The notes: generated by a model from the letters alone, not told the origin. DNA of 12,447 bases from Tenderia sp965602225 (GCA_965602225.1 CBFCYE010000049.1:1-12447); one strand, 5' to 3'; counted from the stretch's first letter, positions 1 through 7,276 are shown. A program made the numbers and translations.

Positions 1-182
1 TACGCAAGAGTAAAAAGGCCACCATGTCTAACTGGGCGGTTGAGACGTTGTCGCCCTTACAGATTTCGTATGCCAGTGATGATGCATTTTCCGGCGTGGA
101 TGTTTATCTACGCCTCAGAGAGGTGTTTGAACCCTACACAGCGCAGTTAGATAAGGGGGTTTTGAAGCTGCTTAATTTGTAA
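1..182 (+). CDS. 3'-5' exonuclease, DEDD family, C-terminal end (partial)
   Basis: The frame starting at base 3 is open from the left edge to a TAA at 180-182, giving about 59 residues. They include SNWAVETLSPLQISYASDDA, which matches the last conserved block of RNase D/WRN-type 3'-5' exonuclease domains: a Trp-containing loop, then Gln, then Y-A-x-x-D-A, where the tyrosine and last aspartate belong to the DEDDy active site. The protein ends about 30 residues after this block with no HRDC domain, so it is probably a short stand-alone exonuclease of the kind that trims RNA or DNA 3' ends. The N-terminal catalytic residues lie outside the window. The family is fairly clear; the substrate is unknown. 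Confidence 0.8.
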   Translation, partial: RKSKKATMSNWAVETLSPLQISYASDDAFSGVDVYLRLREVFEPYTAQLDKGVLKLLNL

Positions 183-281
183 TCCGCTTGTAAACACACA
201 TCAAAAAATTATTGTCTGTCTGACACTAATCCACAAAATAAAAAAACATTATTAATTCCACGGAAATAAGACACAAAATTT

Positions 282-296
282 AACACTATCAGTGTT
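282..296. repeat. Short perfect hairpin, AACACT-3-AGTGTT
   Basis: Six-base arms separated by ATC form a compact palindrome 100 bases after the exonuclease stop codon. The run of Ts that could complete an intrinsic terminator starts about 24 bases further on, too far for a standard terminator. It may be a weak terminator remnant, a protein-binding site or chance in AT-rich DNA. Confidence 0.3.
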
Positions 297-445
297 TGTT
301 TATTGTTGCCTTAACTATATTTTTTTTAGTCTTTTGCCGCTATATAAGGAAGTATTGAAAGGTTACCTAGCAATCAATACCAGTAATAAAATGTGTTTGT
401 TGTTTAAACGGAATCGGGGTTTTGCATGTCAATGAATAGCCGTTG

Positions 446-470
446 ATTAATGATCTTGTAAACCATTAAT
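446..470. promoter_or_regulatory. Candidate operator dyad ATTAATG-N11-CATTAAT
   Basis: Two perfect seven-base inverted arms separated by 11 bases lie 38 bases before the GTG start of the binding-protein gene. The 18-base centre-to-centre spacing places the half sites on nearly the same helix face less than two turns apart, as is usual for a dimeric regulator. The arms are AT-only except for one base each, so chance occurrence is possible. No known regulator consensus is recognised. Confidence 0.35.
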
Positions 471-508
471 TCTTGCCACGCGACTAAATTTTTTACTCAA
501 AGGAAATA

Positions 509-1738
509 GTGACAGTAATGCATAGCACCCGAAAAATTTACGCAATCGTGTGCTTCCTCGCCATTTTTCTAATTGGCAGTTTAATGACCTGGCGTCTGAG
601 TATTAATACCAAACCACCTATACGTATCGGCTTGCTGCATTCGCTTACTGGCACCATGACATTGAATGAGTCGCAGTTGGTGGATGCTGTGCGACTGGCG
701 GTGGAAGAAATCAACGCTACGGGCGGCCTGCTTGGACGACCACTGGAAATGGTGGTGGCCGACAGCCAATCAGAGCCAAACATTGCTGCCAGCGAGGCCG
801 AGCGGCTGATTAGTCAGGAGAAAGTCGACGTACTGTTTGGCTGCTGGACCTCAAGCTGTCGCAAGGCGGTGAAGCCAGTGGTTGAGCGGCACAATCATCT
901 GCTGTTTTATCCGGTGCAGTATGAAGGCATGGAACAATCGCCGAATATCATTTATACCGGCGCAGCACCTAATCAACAGATCGTGCCTGGTACTCGATGG
1001 GCCATGAGCCAATTTGGTAAACGGGTTTTTCTGGTGGGGTCTGATTACGTCTTTCCACGCACGGCCAATATCATTATTACTGATCTGGTCAATGCTAATG
1101 ATGGCGAAATTGTTGCTGAACATTATGTACCGCTAGCCAGTGATGCGTTTACCAGCATTGTTGAAGATATCCGCATGACCAACCCCGACATTGTGCTTAA
1201 CACGCTCAACGGTGACAGCAACGCTGCCTTTTTTACAGCCCTGGTAAAGGCCGGGTTGGTGAATATTCCCATTATGTCTTTTAGTGTTGCTGAAGCCGGG
1301 ATGCAGCGCTGGGGTGGCAATCAGTTGAAGCAGCACTATGCGGTCTGGAGTTATTTTCAGTCTCTGCCCGGTGAAGAAAACCAGCGCTTCATCAGCGCCT
1401 ATCAGGCACGCTTTGGTGCAGACAAGATGACCAATGATCCGATAGAAGCCAGTTACGTCGGTGTTCATTTCTGGGCACAGGCAGTTGAAGATGTAAATAG
1501 CAGTGATCCTGAGATAGTCAATCCGGCCCTGCTGTTGCAAAGCATCGCCAGCCCTTCCGGAGTGATGGCGGTGGATGCGACTAATCGTCATGTGTGGCGT
1601 TATGTGCGTATTGGTAAGGTACAAGCTGATTCGCAATTTGAGCAGGTTTTCTTTACGGACAGACCGGTGCGACCCTTCCCCTGGCCAGGCTATCGTAGTC
1701 ATAGGCAGTGGCAAGCAATGATAGCGGCGGGGCATTGA
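509..1738 (+). CDS. UrtA/AmiC-like periplasmic substrate-binding protein, probably the sensor partner of the downstream kinase
   Basis: The protein is 409 residues from GTG 509, or 406 from ATG 518. AAAGGA at 499-504 lies 4 bases before the GTG but 13 before the ATG, so the GTG is favoured. An N-terminal hydrophobic segment (about residues 10-27) is followed by a type I periplasmic binding fold of the Peripla_BP_5 group (UrtA, FmdD, AmiC). Diagnostic stretches are GLLHSLTGTM, FGCWTSSCRKAV, LLFYPVQYEG, IYTGAAPNQQ and VGSDYVFPRTAN, all typical of urea/short-amide binding proteins. No lipobox and no clear A-x-A cleavage site follows the hydrophobic segment, so it may stay tethered to the inner membrane. 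No urtBCDE-type permease or ATPase gene follows; the next gene, coupled by a one-base overlap, is a sensor kinase. I infer a ligand-presenting role like TorT or LuxP. The ligand is unproven; urea or an amide is a guess from family likeness. Confidence 0.85.
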   Translation: MTVMHSTRKIYAIVCFLAIFLIGSLMTWRLSINTKPPIRIGLLHSLTGTMTLNESQLVDAVRLAVEEINATGGLLGRPLEMVVADSQSEPNIAASEAERLISQEKVDVLFGCWTSSCRKAVKPVVERHNHLLFYPVQYEGMEQSPNIIYTGAAPNQQIVPGTRWAMSQFGKRVFLVGSDYVFPRTANIIITDLVNANDGEIVAEHYVPLASDAFTSIVEDIRMTNPDIVLNTLNGDSNAAFFTALVKAGLVNIPIMSFSVAEAGMQRWGGNQLKQHYAVWSYFQSLPGEENQRFISAYQARFGADKMTNDPIEASYVGVHFWAQAVEDVNSSDPEIVNPALLLQSIASPSGVMAVDATNRHVWRYVRIGKVQADSQFEQVFFTDRPVRPFPWPGYRSHRQWQAMIAAGH

Positions 1739-4161
1739 TGATGTTCGGGAAAATTGTGCCACGTCTGTTGATGGGGTTTGTATTGCTCTCGCCTCTGCCC
1801 CTGGCCACGCTGGCCTGGTTTTACACACTTGAATATGACCGCAGTTTACAAATATCAGCCGTGTCTAGCCTTTCTGCAATCGCCGATAAAAAGGTAGAGC
1901 AGATCAATACCTATCTTAACGAACGCATAGCTAACAATGAAACGCTGACAAAAACTATATTTGTAAATGAGGCCCTGAGCACCTTTCCGGCCATATTTAA
2001 TCAAGGTGTCACCTCACCACACTATCAGACCCTGGAACACCCCTATCGCAAGTATTTCGGTGAATTACTCGAAGAGTTGCATCTCTACGATCTGATTCTT
2101 AGCGACACAGACGGTAATGTTGTGCTGACTTACTTGCATGAGGCCGATTTTGGCAGCAACCTCAATACCGGCCCTTATCGTGATAGCCATCTTGCGCACG
2201 CACACCGCGATGCGGTGTTGTTAATGCAGTCACAAATTACACAGGCGCAGCCCTATGCTCCTTCCGCTGACAGAGAGGCAATCTTTATCGTTTCACCTGT
2301 TATGAATGGTGCCAAGTTGCTTGGTACGTTGGCGATGCAGCTGGATATGGATAAATTCACCGCCGTCGCCAGTGATACCACCGGGATGGGCCAAACCGGG
2401 GAAACTGTTTTGGCACAACAGGACGGTGACAAAATTCTTTTTGTAGGGCCATTGAAGCATATTCCTGATGCTAGCTTTCGTTATACCAATTCAATTCATG
2501 GTAATGCTATCCCCGTCATCGCCGCGTTGTTTGGTGAGCACGGTAAGGGAACAGGATATGACTATGCAGGTAATGAGATCGTCGCCGCCTGGCGCCATTT
2601 ACCTGCTTTGGAATGGGGCATGGTGGTTAAGAAGGATAGTGCTGAGGTATTTGCGCCTTCCATCGCGCTGCGTAATTACAGTCTGATTGGCTTGACAGTG
2701 TTGTTACTGATTTCCGGCAGCATTGCATGGTTACTGGGGCGCTCCCTGATTTTTCCAATTCGGCAGCTGGTCAAGGCTACCGGGTTGGTTGCCAAAGGCG
2801 ATCTAAGTCAGCGGGCTACGATCCAGGGTGCAAGCGAATTTCGACAGCTCGCCTATGCTTTTAACAGTATGACCAGCAGCCTGCAATCAAGCCACGAAAA
2901 TCTTGAATTGCTGGTTGCAGAACGAACCAGCGAACTTATGCAGACGCAAACAGCACTTAAGCAACTTAATATTGATCTTGAACAACGCGTGCAGCAGCGC
3001 ACGCTGGAATTAGTGAGCGCGAAAGATGCTGCTGAGGCAGCCAGCCGAGCCAAGAGTGAATTTCTCGGCAGCATGAGCCACGAATTGAGAACACCGTTGA
3101 ATGCCATTCTTGGTTTCTCGCAACTGCTGGGTATGGAAGATGATTTGAGCGAGCCTATCAAGGACCAAGTCAGTGAAATAGAACAAGCCGGCAACCATCT
3201 GTTAGCGCTGGTCAACGACGTGATTAATCTGGCCCAGATTGAATCTGGCAAGCTTGAAATGTCTATTGAGCCGGTGCCTGTAAAATCAGTGGTGAAGGAA
3301 AGTATTGCCATGGTAAGCCCCATCGCCACCAAGTATGGCATTGAGCTTGTCGATGCCGAAGGAGAGCTTGGCAGTGATACTGTGCGGGCTGACTATGTCC
3401 GCTTGCGTCAGGTATTAATCAACCTGCTTACTAACGCCATCAAGTATAACCAGCCACATGGCAGTGTTCGTCTTGCTTACGGCATTAATGATAACAAGCT
3501 GCGCATCAGTGTTATCGACACCGGAACGGGTATCCCCGCAGATAAACAATCACGCCTATTCAGCGCCTTTGATCGCCTGGGTAGGGAAGCTGGCACAGTG
3601 GAAGGCACAGGAATTGGCCTGACCATTACTAAGCGCCTTGTCGATGCGATGAATGGTGTAATTGGCTTTGAGAGTACAGCAGGACAAGGAAGTACTTTTT
3701 GGGTCGAGTTTCCTGTTGCCGAAGCCGTTGATCTGCCGCTGATGAATAATGACGCAGTTAAATTAAACAAGCCGCAGACGGCCTGCTCAATGGTTCTTTA
3801 CATTGAAGACAATCCACTGAATCTACGGCTGATGCAGAATATCTTCACCTTAAGAAATGATATGGAGTTACTTGATGCCCAAACAGCTGAGTTAGGCATT
3901 GAGATAGCCATGGCTGATTCACCAGCCTTAATCCTGATGGACATAAATCTGCCTGGAATGGATGGCTATGAGGCACTCAAAGTACTGAAGAACAATACGC
4001 AGACCATGCATATTCCCGTGATAGCTATCTCAGCTAATGCAATGATGGGTGACAAAGAACGCGGGCTTGCAGCAGGCTTTGCCGCTTACACCACCAAGCC
4101 TATTGATGTCCCAAGCCTGCTTGAGACAATTGATGAATTCCTCTACAAGGCTGGCTCTTAA
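1738..4161 (+). CDS. Hybrid sensor histidine kinase with Cache-like periplasmic domain and C-terminal receiver
   Basis: ATG 1738 overlaps the previous stop (TGATG) and is preceded by a G-rich ribosome site, so I prefer it to the upstream GTG at 1708; the product is 807 residues. Layout: TM1 about 9-28, a large periplasmic region about 30-310 with the look of a double Cache domain, TM2 about 314-336, HAMP about 337-390, and a coiled coil to about 435. HisKA follows with the H-box SMSHELRTPLN (His448), then HATPase with N562 and N566, the DTGTGIP loop from 594 and GTGIGL from 623. The receiver domain (about 683-800) has the acidic pair E690/D691, phospho-acceptor D735 in MDINLPGMDG and K787, all intact. 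There is no Hpt domain and no output gene nearby, so phosphate must pass to partners elsewhere or the receiver autoregulates. Coupling to the binding protein suggests the two sense a ligand together. Confidence 0.92.
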   Translation: MMFGKIVPRLLMGFVLLSPLPLATLAWFYTLEYDRSLQISAVSSLSAIADKKVEQINTYLNERIANNETLTKTIFVNEALSTFPAIFNQGVTSPHYQTLEHPYRKYFGELLEELHLYDLILSDTDGNVVLTYLHEADFGSNLNTGPYRDSHLAHAHRDAVLLMQSQITQAQPYAPSADREAIFIVSPVMNGAKLLGTLAMQLDMDKFTAVASDTTGMGQTGETVLAQQDGDKILFVGPLKHIPDASFRYTNSIHGNAIPVIAALFGEHGKGTGYDYAGNEIVAAWRHLPALEWGMVVKKDSAEVFAPSIALRNYSLIGLTVLLLISGSIAWLLGRSLIFPIRQLVKATGLVAKGDLSQRATIQGASEFRQLAYAFNSMTSSLQSSHENLELLVAERTSELMQTQTALKQLNIDLEQRVQQRTLELVSAKDAAEAASRAKSEFLGSMSHELRTPLNAILGFSQLLGMEDDLSEPIKDQVSEIEQAGNHLLALVNDVINLAQIESGKLEMSIEPVPVKSVVKESIAMVSPIATKYGIELVDAEGELGSDTVRADYVRLRQVLINLLTNAIKYNQPHGSVRLAYGINDNKLRISVIDTGTGIPADKQSRLFSAFDRLGREAGTVEGTGIGLTITKRLVDAMNGVIGFESTAGQGSTFWVEFPVAEAVDLPLMNNDAVKLNKPQTACSMVLYIEDNPLNLRLMQNIFTLRNDMELLDAQTAELGIEIAMADSPALILMDINLPGMDGYEALKVLKNNTQTMHIPVIAISANAMMGDKERGLAAGFAAYTTKPIDVPSLLETIDEFLYKAGS

Positions 4162-4192
4162 CAAACCGGGGGAATAGCACTTACCTGGCAAA

Positions 4193-4232
4193 AGGCTCAA
4201 TTTGAATTTTAGTGGCTAATCCAAAAGAGCCT
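4193..4232 (-). terminator. Weak candidate terminator for the RIO kinase gene
   Basis: On the - strand, AGGCTC (4232-4227) pairs with GAGCCT (4198-4193), and the second arm is followed by three more Ts (the arm's final T plus TTT). The loop is 28 bases, which is long, and the stem is only six pairs. It lies between two convergent genes, where a terminator is expected, but the structure is poor. Confidence 0.22.
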
Positions 4233-4252
4233 AAGGATTGTGCGTTTTGGCT

Positions 4253-5110
4253 CTACTCCCCTTCCCGCGCTTCTTGTTCTCTTTGGCGGCGGTACATTTC
4301 TTCCTCTTCGGCGGCGTCAATCACCATCAATATATCGTCAACGTCGGCGGCAATGGCGCTCTCGGCAAACTTGCCAGTGAGTTTGATATCGGGATGGAGC
4401 GTGGCACTTTCGTAGTGGTCCCAGATTTCCTTGGCGTAAGCGCTGTTGAGCAGTTCAGGGGCATAATTGCCAAAGTAGTTACTCATATTGTTGACGTCGC
4501 GTTCCAGCATCGCCAGGGCGCTGTTATTGCCGGCGGCATTAACCGCCTGAGGTAGATCGATGATGACGGGGCCGGTGTGGTCGATAAGCACGTTGAATTC
4601 AGATAGATCGCCGTGAACCAGGCCAGCACAAAGCATCCGCACCACTTCAGTGATTAGTCTGTCATGGTATTCCAGCGCCAGTTCAAGGCTAAAGCTGACC
4701 TCGCTTAGACGCGGGGCGGCATGACCATTGCTATCGGTGATGAGTTCCATCAATAACACCCCATCGATAAAACCATAGGGTTCAGGCACCCGCACACCTG
4801 CTGCTGCGAGTTTATAGAGGGCATCGACTTCGGCGCTGAGCCAGGCCTGTTCACTCTCTTTCTGGCCGTAACTGGTGCGCTTTTGCATGGCGCGGTTGCG
4901 GCGGCTGTTGCGCGTTGTCCGGCCTTCCTGATACTGCACGGCCTGCTTGAAGCTGCGTTTGTTGGCCTCTTTATAGACCTTGGCGCAACGTATGATTCCG
5001 CCGCAGCGAACCATGTAGACCTGGGCCTCTTTACCACTCTGCAGTTGACAAATGACCTCGTCAATCAGGCCATCGTCGATAAGTGGAATTAATCTCTTTG
5101 GTATTTTCAT
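4253..5110 (-). CDS. RIO1-type serine/threonine protein kinase
   Basis: A 285-residue atypical kinase. Visible elements: the RIO nucleotide loop SGKEAQVY (25-32), the ATP-anchoring lysine in CAKVYK (Lys44), a basic insert rich in Arg (about 64-78), hinge-like LLMELI (119-124), the catalytic loop LVHGDLSEFN (His166, Asp168, Asn173) and the metal-binding Asp185 in IIDLPQAV. All catalytic residues are kept. The C-terminus is a charged Glu-rich tail. RIO proteins in archaea and eukaryotes act in small-subunit ribosome maturation; the bacterial versions found across Gammaproteobacteria are poorly characterised, so its substrate is unknown. It stands alone between convergent and same-strand neighbours and has its own promoter at 5138-5146. 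The ribosome site before ATG 5110 is weak. Confidence 0.9.
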   Translation of the reverse strand: MKIPKRLIPLIDDGLIDEVICQLQSGKEAQVYMVRCGGIIRCAKVYKEANKRSFKQAVQYQEGRTTRNSRRNRAMQKRTSYGQKESEQAWLSAEVDALYKLAAAGVRVPEPYGFIDGVLLMELITDSNGHAAPRLSEVSFSLELALEYHDRLITEVVRMLCAGLVHGDLSEFNVLIDHTGPVIIDLPQAVNAAGNNSALAMLERDVNNMSNYFGNYAPELLNSAYAKEIWDHYESATLHPDIKLTGKFAESAIAADVDDILMVIDAAEEEEMYRRQREQEAREGE

Positions 5111-5137
5111 TTAAGTCTTTGTTTGTAGTCAGGCGTG

Positions 5138-5164
5138 ATTATAACAAGCCGTTACCAGGCTTGT
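5138..5164 (-). promoter_or_regulatory. Extended -10 promoter of the RIO kinase gene, overlapped by a dyad
   Basis: On the - strand, 5146-5138 read TGTTATAAT, a perfect extended -10 element (TG-n-TATAAT), 27 bases before the RIO kinase start codon. No good -35 is present, which fits an extended -10 promoter. Immediately upstream is a perfect dyad, ACAAGCC (5144-5150) and GGCTTGT (5158-5164) with a 7-base spacer, touching the -10. No T-run follows on either strand, so it does not look like a terminator and is better placed as an operator between -10 and -35. Confidence 0.5.
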
Positions 5165-5235
5165 ATGTTGCCATTGGGGTTCTTTTAAATAATATTGAGC
5201 CACTCATGCCGATTTAGGTGGCTACAGATAGATTC

Positions 5236-6276
5236 TTAATCACGCTTGCCAAACACCATTTCCAGGCGAAAGGTAATCGAAGACTTGGGATGAAAATTAG
5301 ATTCTTTTTCAAAGCTTATCTGGGGAATGATTTCGCCAAACATCCAATTTTTATGGATATCCTGACGATATCGAACACGCATAAAATAGTCTTTTGCTAG
5401 CCAATCAGTCTCATCGTCTGCAAAACCGGCAATCTGATAGGCCAAACTCCGACGCGCATCGATATTTTGAAAAAATGAGAATCCCTGGCTGAAACGCCTG
5501 AACATTTCTTCTTCTTGCCAGTTTAGTGACGAGGTCGCTTGAAACAGCAGGTTTTTGGTCACTGGCCGGTCAAACTCAAGAGTGCCATTGGCGCCAAACC
5601 CGCGTGATTCAAACCAATTGAGGTTATTGGAGGCACGCAATAACCAGCCATCGAGCGGAATATATCTATATGAGCGTATGCGTCCAAAAAAATCGAGTCG
5701 TCTACGCGCCTTTATACCTAAGGCAGGACGTACGTCCCATTTTTTTGATTGGCTAATCTGTCGTTCAAGTGAAATAAAGAAATCTCGTTCTTGCACCACA
5801 TCGGTGGCTTGGGGGCTTAGGTTTTCCTGGGATTCGCGTTGTGAGTCAGTTTCAATCAATAATTTAAGGCGCTTTTTTAATCGCGGTAGATCGACCTTTA
5901 GTTTCAAGTCCCCCTTAAATCCCGTGCCTTCGTACTCTCTAGACACCATATCCAGCGCGATTCGCAGATAACTTTTGTTTGCCTGCTCAAACACTTTGTC
6001 ATCGGCGAAGAATGTGTCTATTGAGACAACCGTCTCTTCAAGGCCGCTTGAAATGGAGGTATGAGTTTTATCCAAATGACCAAAAACTGTATACATCATC
6101 CCCTCTAATTCTATTTCAGAAATTTCAGGGTAATCTGTTTGTGTTGAGGCTTCAGATGTGGGGGCTTCAAGCTTGTTGGAAGTCGAGGGTTTAACAGCTT
6201 CTTCCTGGCCAAATGCACTGTTAAATACATTCAAGAAAACAATTAAAACTGTGCCAAAAAGCATCTGTTGATTCAT
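5236..6276 (-). CDS. Secreted protein of unknown family, probable outer-membrane beta-barrel
   Basis: The 346-residue product opens with a signal peptide (hydrophobic core about 6-20, likely cut near SAFG-Q at 23/24). A Ser/Thr/Glu/Pro-rich linker (about 25-50) follows, then a region with an aspartate- and lysine-rich segment (about 100-145). The C-terminal two thirds shows alternating aromatic/hydrophobic and polar residues with many Trp, Phe and Tyr, for example WFESRGFGANGTLEF and MRVRYRQDIHKNWMFG, which suggests antiparallel beta-strands of an outer-membrane protein. The C-terminus FRLEMVFGKRD lacks the usual final Phe but has one four residues in. I recognise no named family. It sits 119 bases after the methyltransferase gene on the same strand; AGG nine bases before ATG is its only ribosome-site signal. 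The barrel idea is inference. Confidence 0.75.
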   Translation of the reverse strand: MNQQMLFGTVLIVFLNVFNSAFGQEEAVKPSTSNKLEAPTSEASTQTDYPEISEIELEGMMYTVFGHLDKTHTSISSGLEETVVSIDTFFADDKVFEQANKSYLRIALDMVSREYEGTGFKGDLKLKVDLPRLKKRLKLLIETDSQRESQENLSPQATDVVQERDFFISLERQISQSKKWDVRPALGIKARRRLDFFGRIRSYRYIPLDGWLLRASNNLNWFESRGFGANGTLEFDRPVTKNLLFQATSSLNWQEEEMFRRFSQGFSFFQNIDARRSLAYQIAGFADDETDWLAKDYFMRVRYRQDIHKNWMFGEIIPQISFEKESNFHPKSSITFRLEMVFGKRD

Positions 6277-6349
6277 AACACAAAGCCTAGGTCAGGAATC
6301 AACTGAATCTATACGTATCAAAGAGTTGAGTGGTTCTTTTAATGTTAAA

Positions 6350-6379
6350 ACAAACAAGTAAACCCCCTGCTTTGTTTGT
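6350..6379 (-). terminator. Possible weak terminator after the methyltransferase gene
   Basis: ACAAACAA (6350-6357) and TTGTTTGT (6372-6379) form a perfect eight-base stem with a 14-base loop. On the - strand the second arm runs into TTTTAAC, a short T-run. It lies 17 bases after the methyltransferase stop, the expected place. The stem is AT-rich and would be unstable, so this is tentative. Confidence 0.33.
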
Positions 6380-6395
6380 ATAAAGGGATAATATA

Positions 6396-7031
6396 TCAAC
6401 GCTTCCGCCAAACACTTGCCAACCATGGCTGTTGCTCACGCGGCTTGCCCTCTGGGCGATAATAATGCGTCAACTCAACAAACCCTGCTCTCTTCATATA
6501 TCGGCTCCAGCTCGGTAAATCATGATAAACAGCATAACGCCCATTAACCCAACCTTCCTCATTCGTGCCGCGCGGATTAGAGCTAAATAAGACTCCGTTG
6601 GGCTTAAGCGCGGCATGATATTTTTGTAGAACAGCAGGCAAGGTCTGACTAGGGACATGAAACAAGGAGGCATTGGCATAGACGGCGTCAAAATGGTTGT
6701 CTGGCAGGCTCGGTTCAATAAAGTCCTGCAACCAAACTTCACAGCCGCTATATGACATCGCCATTTCAACAAACCGCGCGGCACCCTCTAAACCCACAGC
6801 AATGTGGCCGCGCTCGGTGAATGTCTTTAGATCACGCCCAGGGCCACAGCCAACATCAAGAATAGTGAACGGTGATACGCCTTCTATGTGCTGCAACAGC
6901 GCTGATATATTCTGCTCTACATCATGATCAATTGTGCCGGCAAAGAATGCGTCGGCTTTTTGATTGTAATAATCGAGCGTCAGCCTGGCAATTTCGTTCA
7001 GATCTACAGAACTCGGGGTTGATTCAGACAC
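6396..7031 (-). CDS. Class I SAM-dependent methyltransferase
   Basis: A 211-residue single-domain enzyme. The SAM-binding motif I is ILDVGCGPGRDL (57-68), the acidic residue ending strand 2 is Glu82 in VGLEGA, and QDF (102-104) and NASLFHVPS (120-128) follow as the later core motifs. The C-terminal signature HYYRPEGKPREQQPWLASVW (189-208) marks a well-conserved proteobacterial group whose substrate is not established to my knowledge. The start is GTG 7031, 35 bases after the preceding small gene; no strong ribosome site is visible, but residues from about 10 onward (LNEIARLTLDYYNQKA) fit the family N-terminus, so the GTG start is sensible. Same strand as the baeS-baeR group and possibly its last gene. 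Confidence 0.88.
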   Translation of the reverse strand: MSESTPSSVDLNEIARLTLDYYNQKADAFFAGTIDHDVEQNISALLQHIEGVSPFTILDVGCGPGRDLKTFTERGHIAVGLEGAARFVEMAMSYSGCEVWLQDFIEPSLPDNHFDAVYANASLFHVPSQTLPAVLQKYHAALKPNGVLFSSNPRGTNEEGWVNGRYAVYHDLPSWSRYMKRAGFVELTHYYRPEGKPREQQPWLASVWRKR

Positions 7032-7066
7032 GAATCACAGCTGCGGTCTGAGAAAATGGGCAAAGA

Positions 7067-7276
7067 TCAGGCTAATTCTGCCAATTGCTTCTCAATCGCC
7101 TGCAACTGCTCAGAGGTAGACTTGGCGATACCCTCAAGCACCTCAGCATTCGCAAGCTGAATGGCCTGTTCTTCAGAGTCAGCATCCAAGCCTCGACGAT
7201 AGTCTTTTTCTATATCATCGAGCCGTTGACGCAGCTCGTCACGTTTTTTGAGCAGTTGTTCTTTATCGAGGTCCAT
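7067..7276 (-). CDS. Small coiled-coil protein like the N-terminal half of DksA/TraR, without zinc finger
   Basis: I choose ATG 7276 because GGAG lies eight bases before it; a longer upstream frame adds residues with no support. The product is 69 residues, nearly all predicted helix and highly charged, with heptad-like leucines. The block LDADSEEQAIQLANAEVLEG matches the segment joining the two coiled-coil helices in TraR/DksA-family proteins, where the usual pattern is D-x-D-S-E-E-Q-A-x-x-L-x-N-x-E-V-L. In that family a CxxC zinc finger follows directly; here the protein stops at LAELA. It might still reach the RNA polymerase secondary channel through its coiled coil, or it may be a dimeric coiled-coil with another role. 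The family link is by motif recognition. Confidence 0.75.
   Translation of the reverse strand: MDLDKEQLLKKRDELRQRLDDIEKDYRRGLDADSEEQAIQLANAEVLEGIAKSTSEQLQAIEKQLAELA

Larger units (their letters stand above)
183..508. other. AT-rich intergenic region with no gene seen
   Basis: This 326-base gap between the exonuclease gene and the binding-protein gene is clearly more AT-rich than its flanks, with A-tracts near 203-209 and 235-246 and an eight-T run at about 321-328. I see no credible open frame and no RNA gene. It holds a short hairpin at 282-296 and a perfect dyad at 446-470, listed separately. TATATA at 341-346 resembles a -10 box but has no good -35 at the right distance, so I do not call a promoter. 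The promoter of the downstream two-gene operon should lie somewhere here. Confidence 0.6.

Noticed and set aside
341..349. TATATAAGG as the -10 box of the binding-protein operon
   Set aside because: No -35 hexamer is found at 16-18 bases and it lies more than 150 bases before the start; in such AT-rich DNA the match is not informative.
442..457. FNR-like site around TTGATTAATGATCTTG
   Set aside because: The second half site is ATCTT and the spacing is wrong for TTGAT-N4-ATCAA.
1133..1828. A 231-codon open frame on the - strand across the binding-protein gene
   Set aside because: It lies opposite a clear UrtA-like coding sequence, has no recognisable domain and no ribosome site I can support, so it is a shadow of the real gene.
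4238..4555. A 105-codon + strand frame opposite the RIO kinase gene
   Set aside because: The - strand frame carries full RIO kinase motifs; this one is a shadow frame.
5555..5971. A 138-codon + strand frame opposite the secreted protein gene
   Set aside because: Composition is rich in Arg and Ser with no domain, whereas the opposite strand has a signal peptide and full-length frame.
7012..7066. A CDSC pair in the frame following the DksA-like stop codon, possibly a zinc-finger remnant
   Set aside because: Only one CxxC is seen, the second pair is missing, the spacing is off and the bases overlap the methyltransferase start, so chance is as likely.
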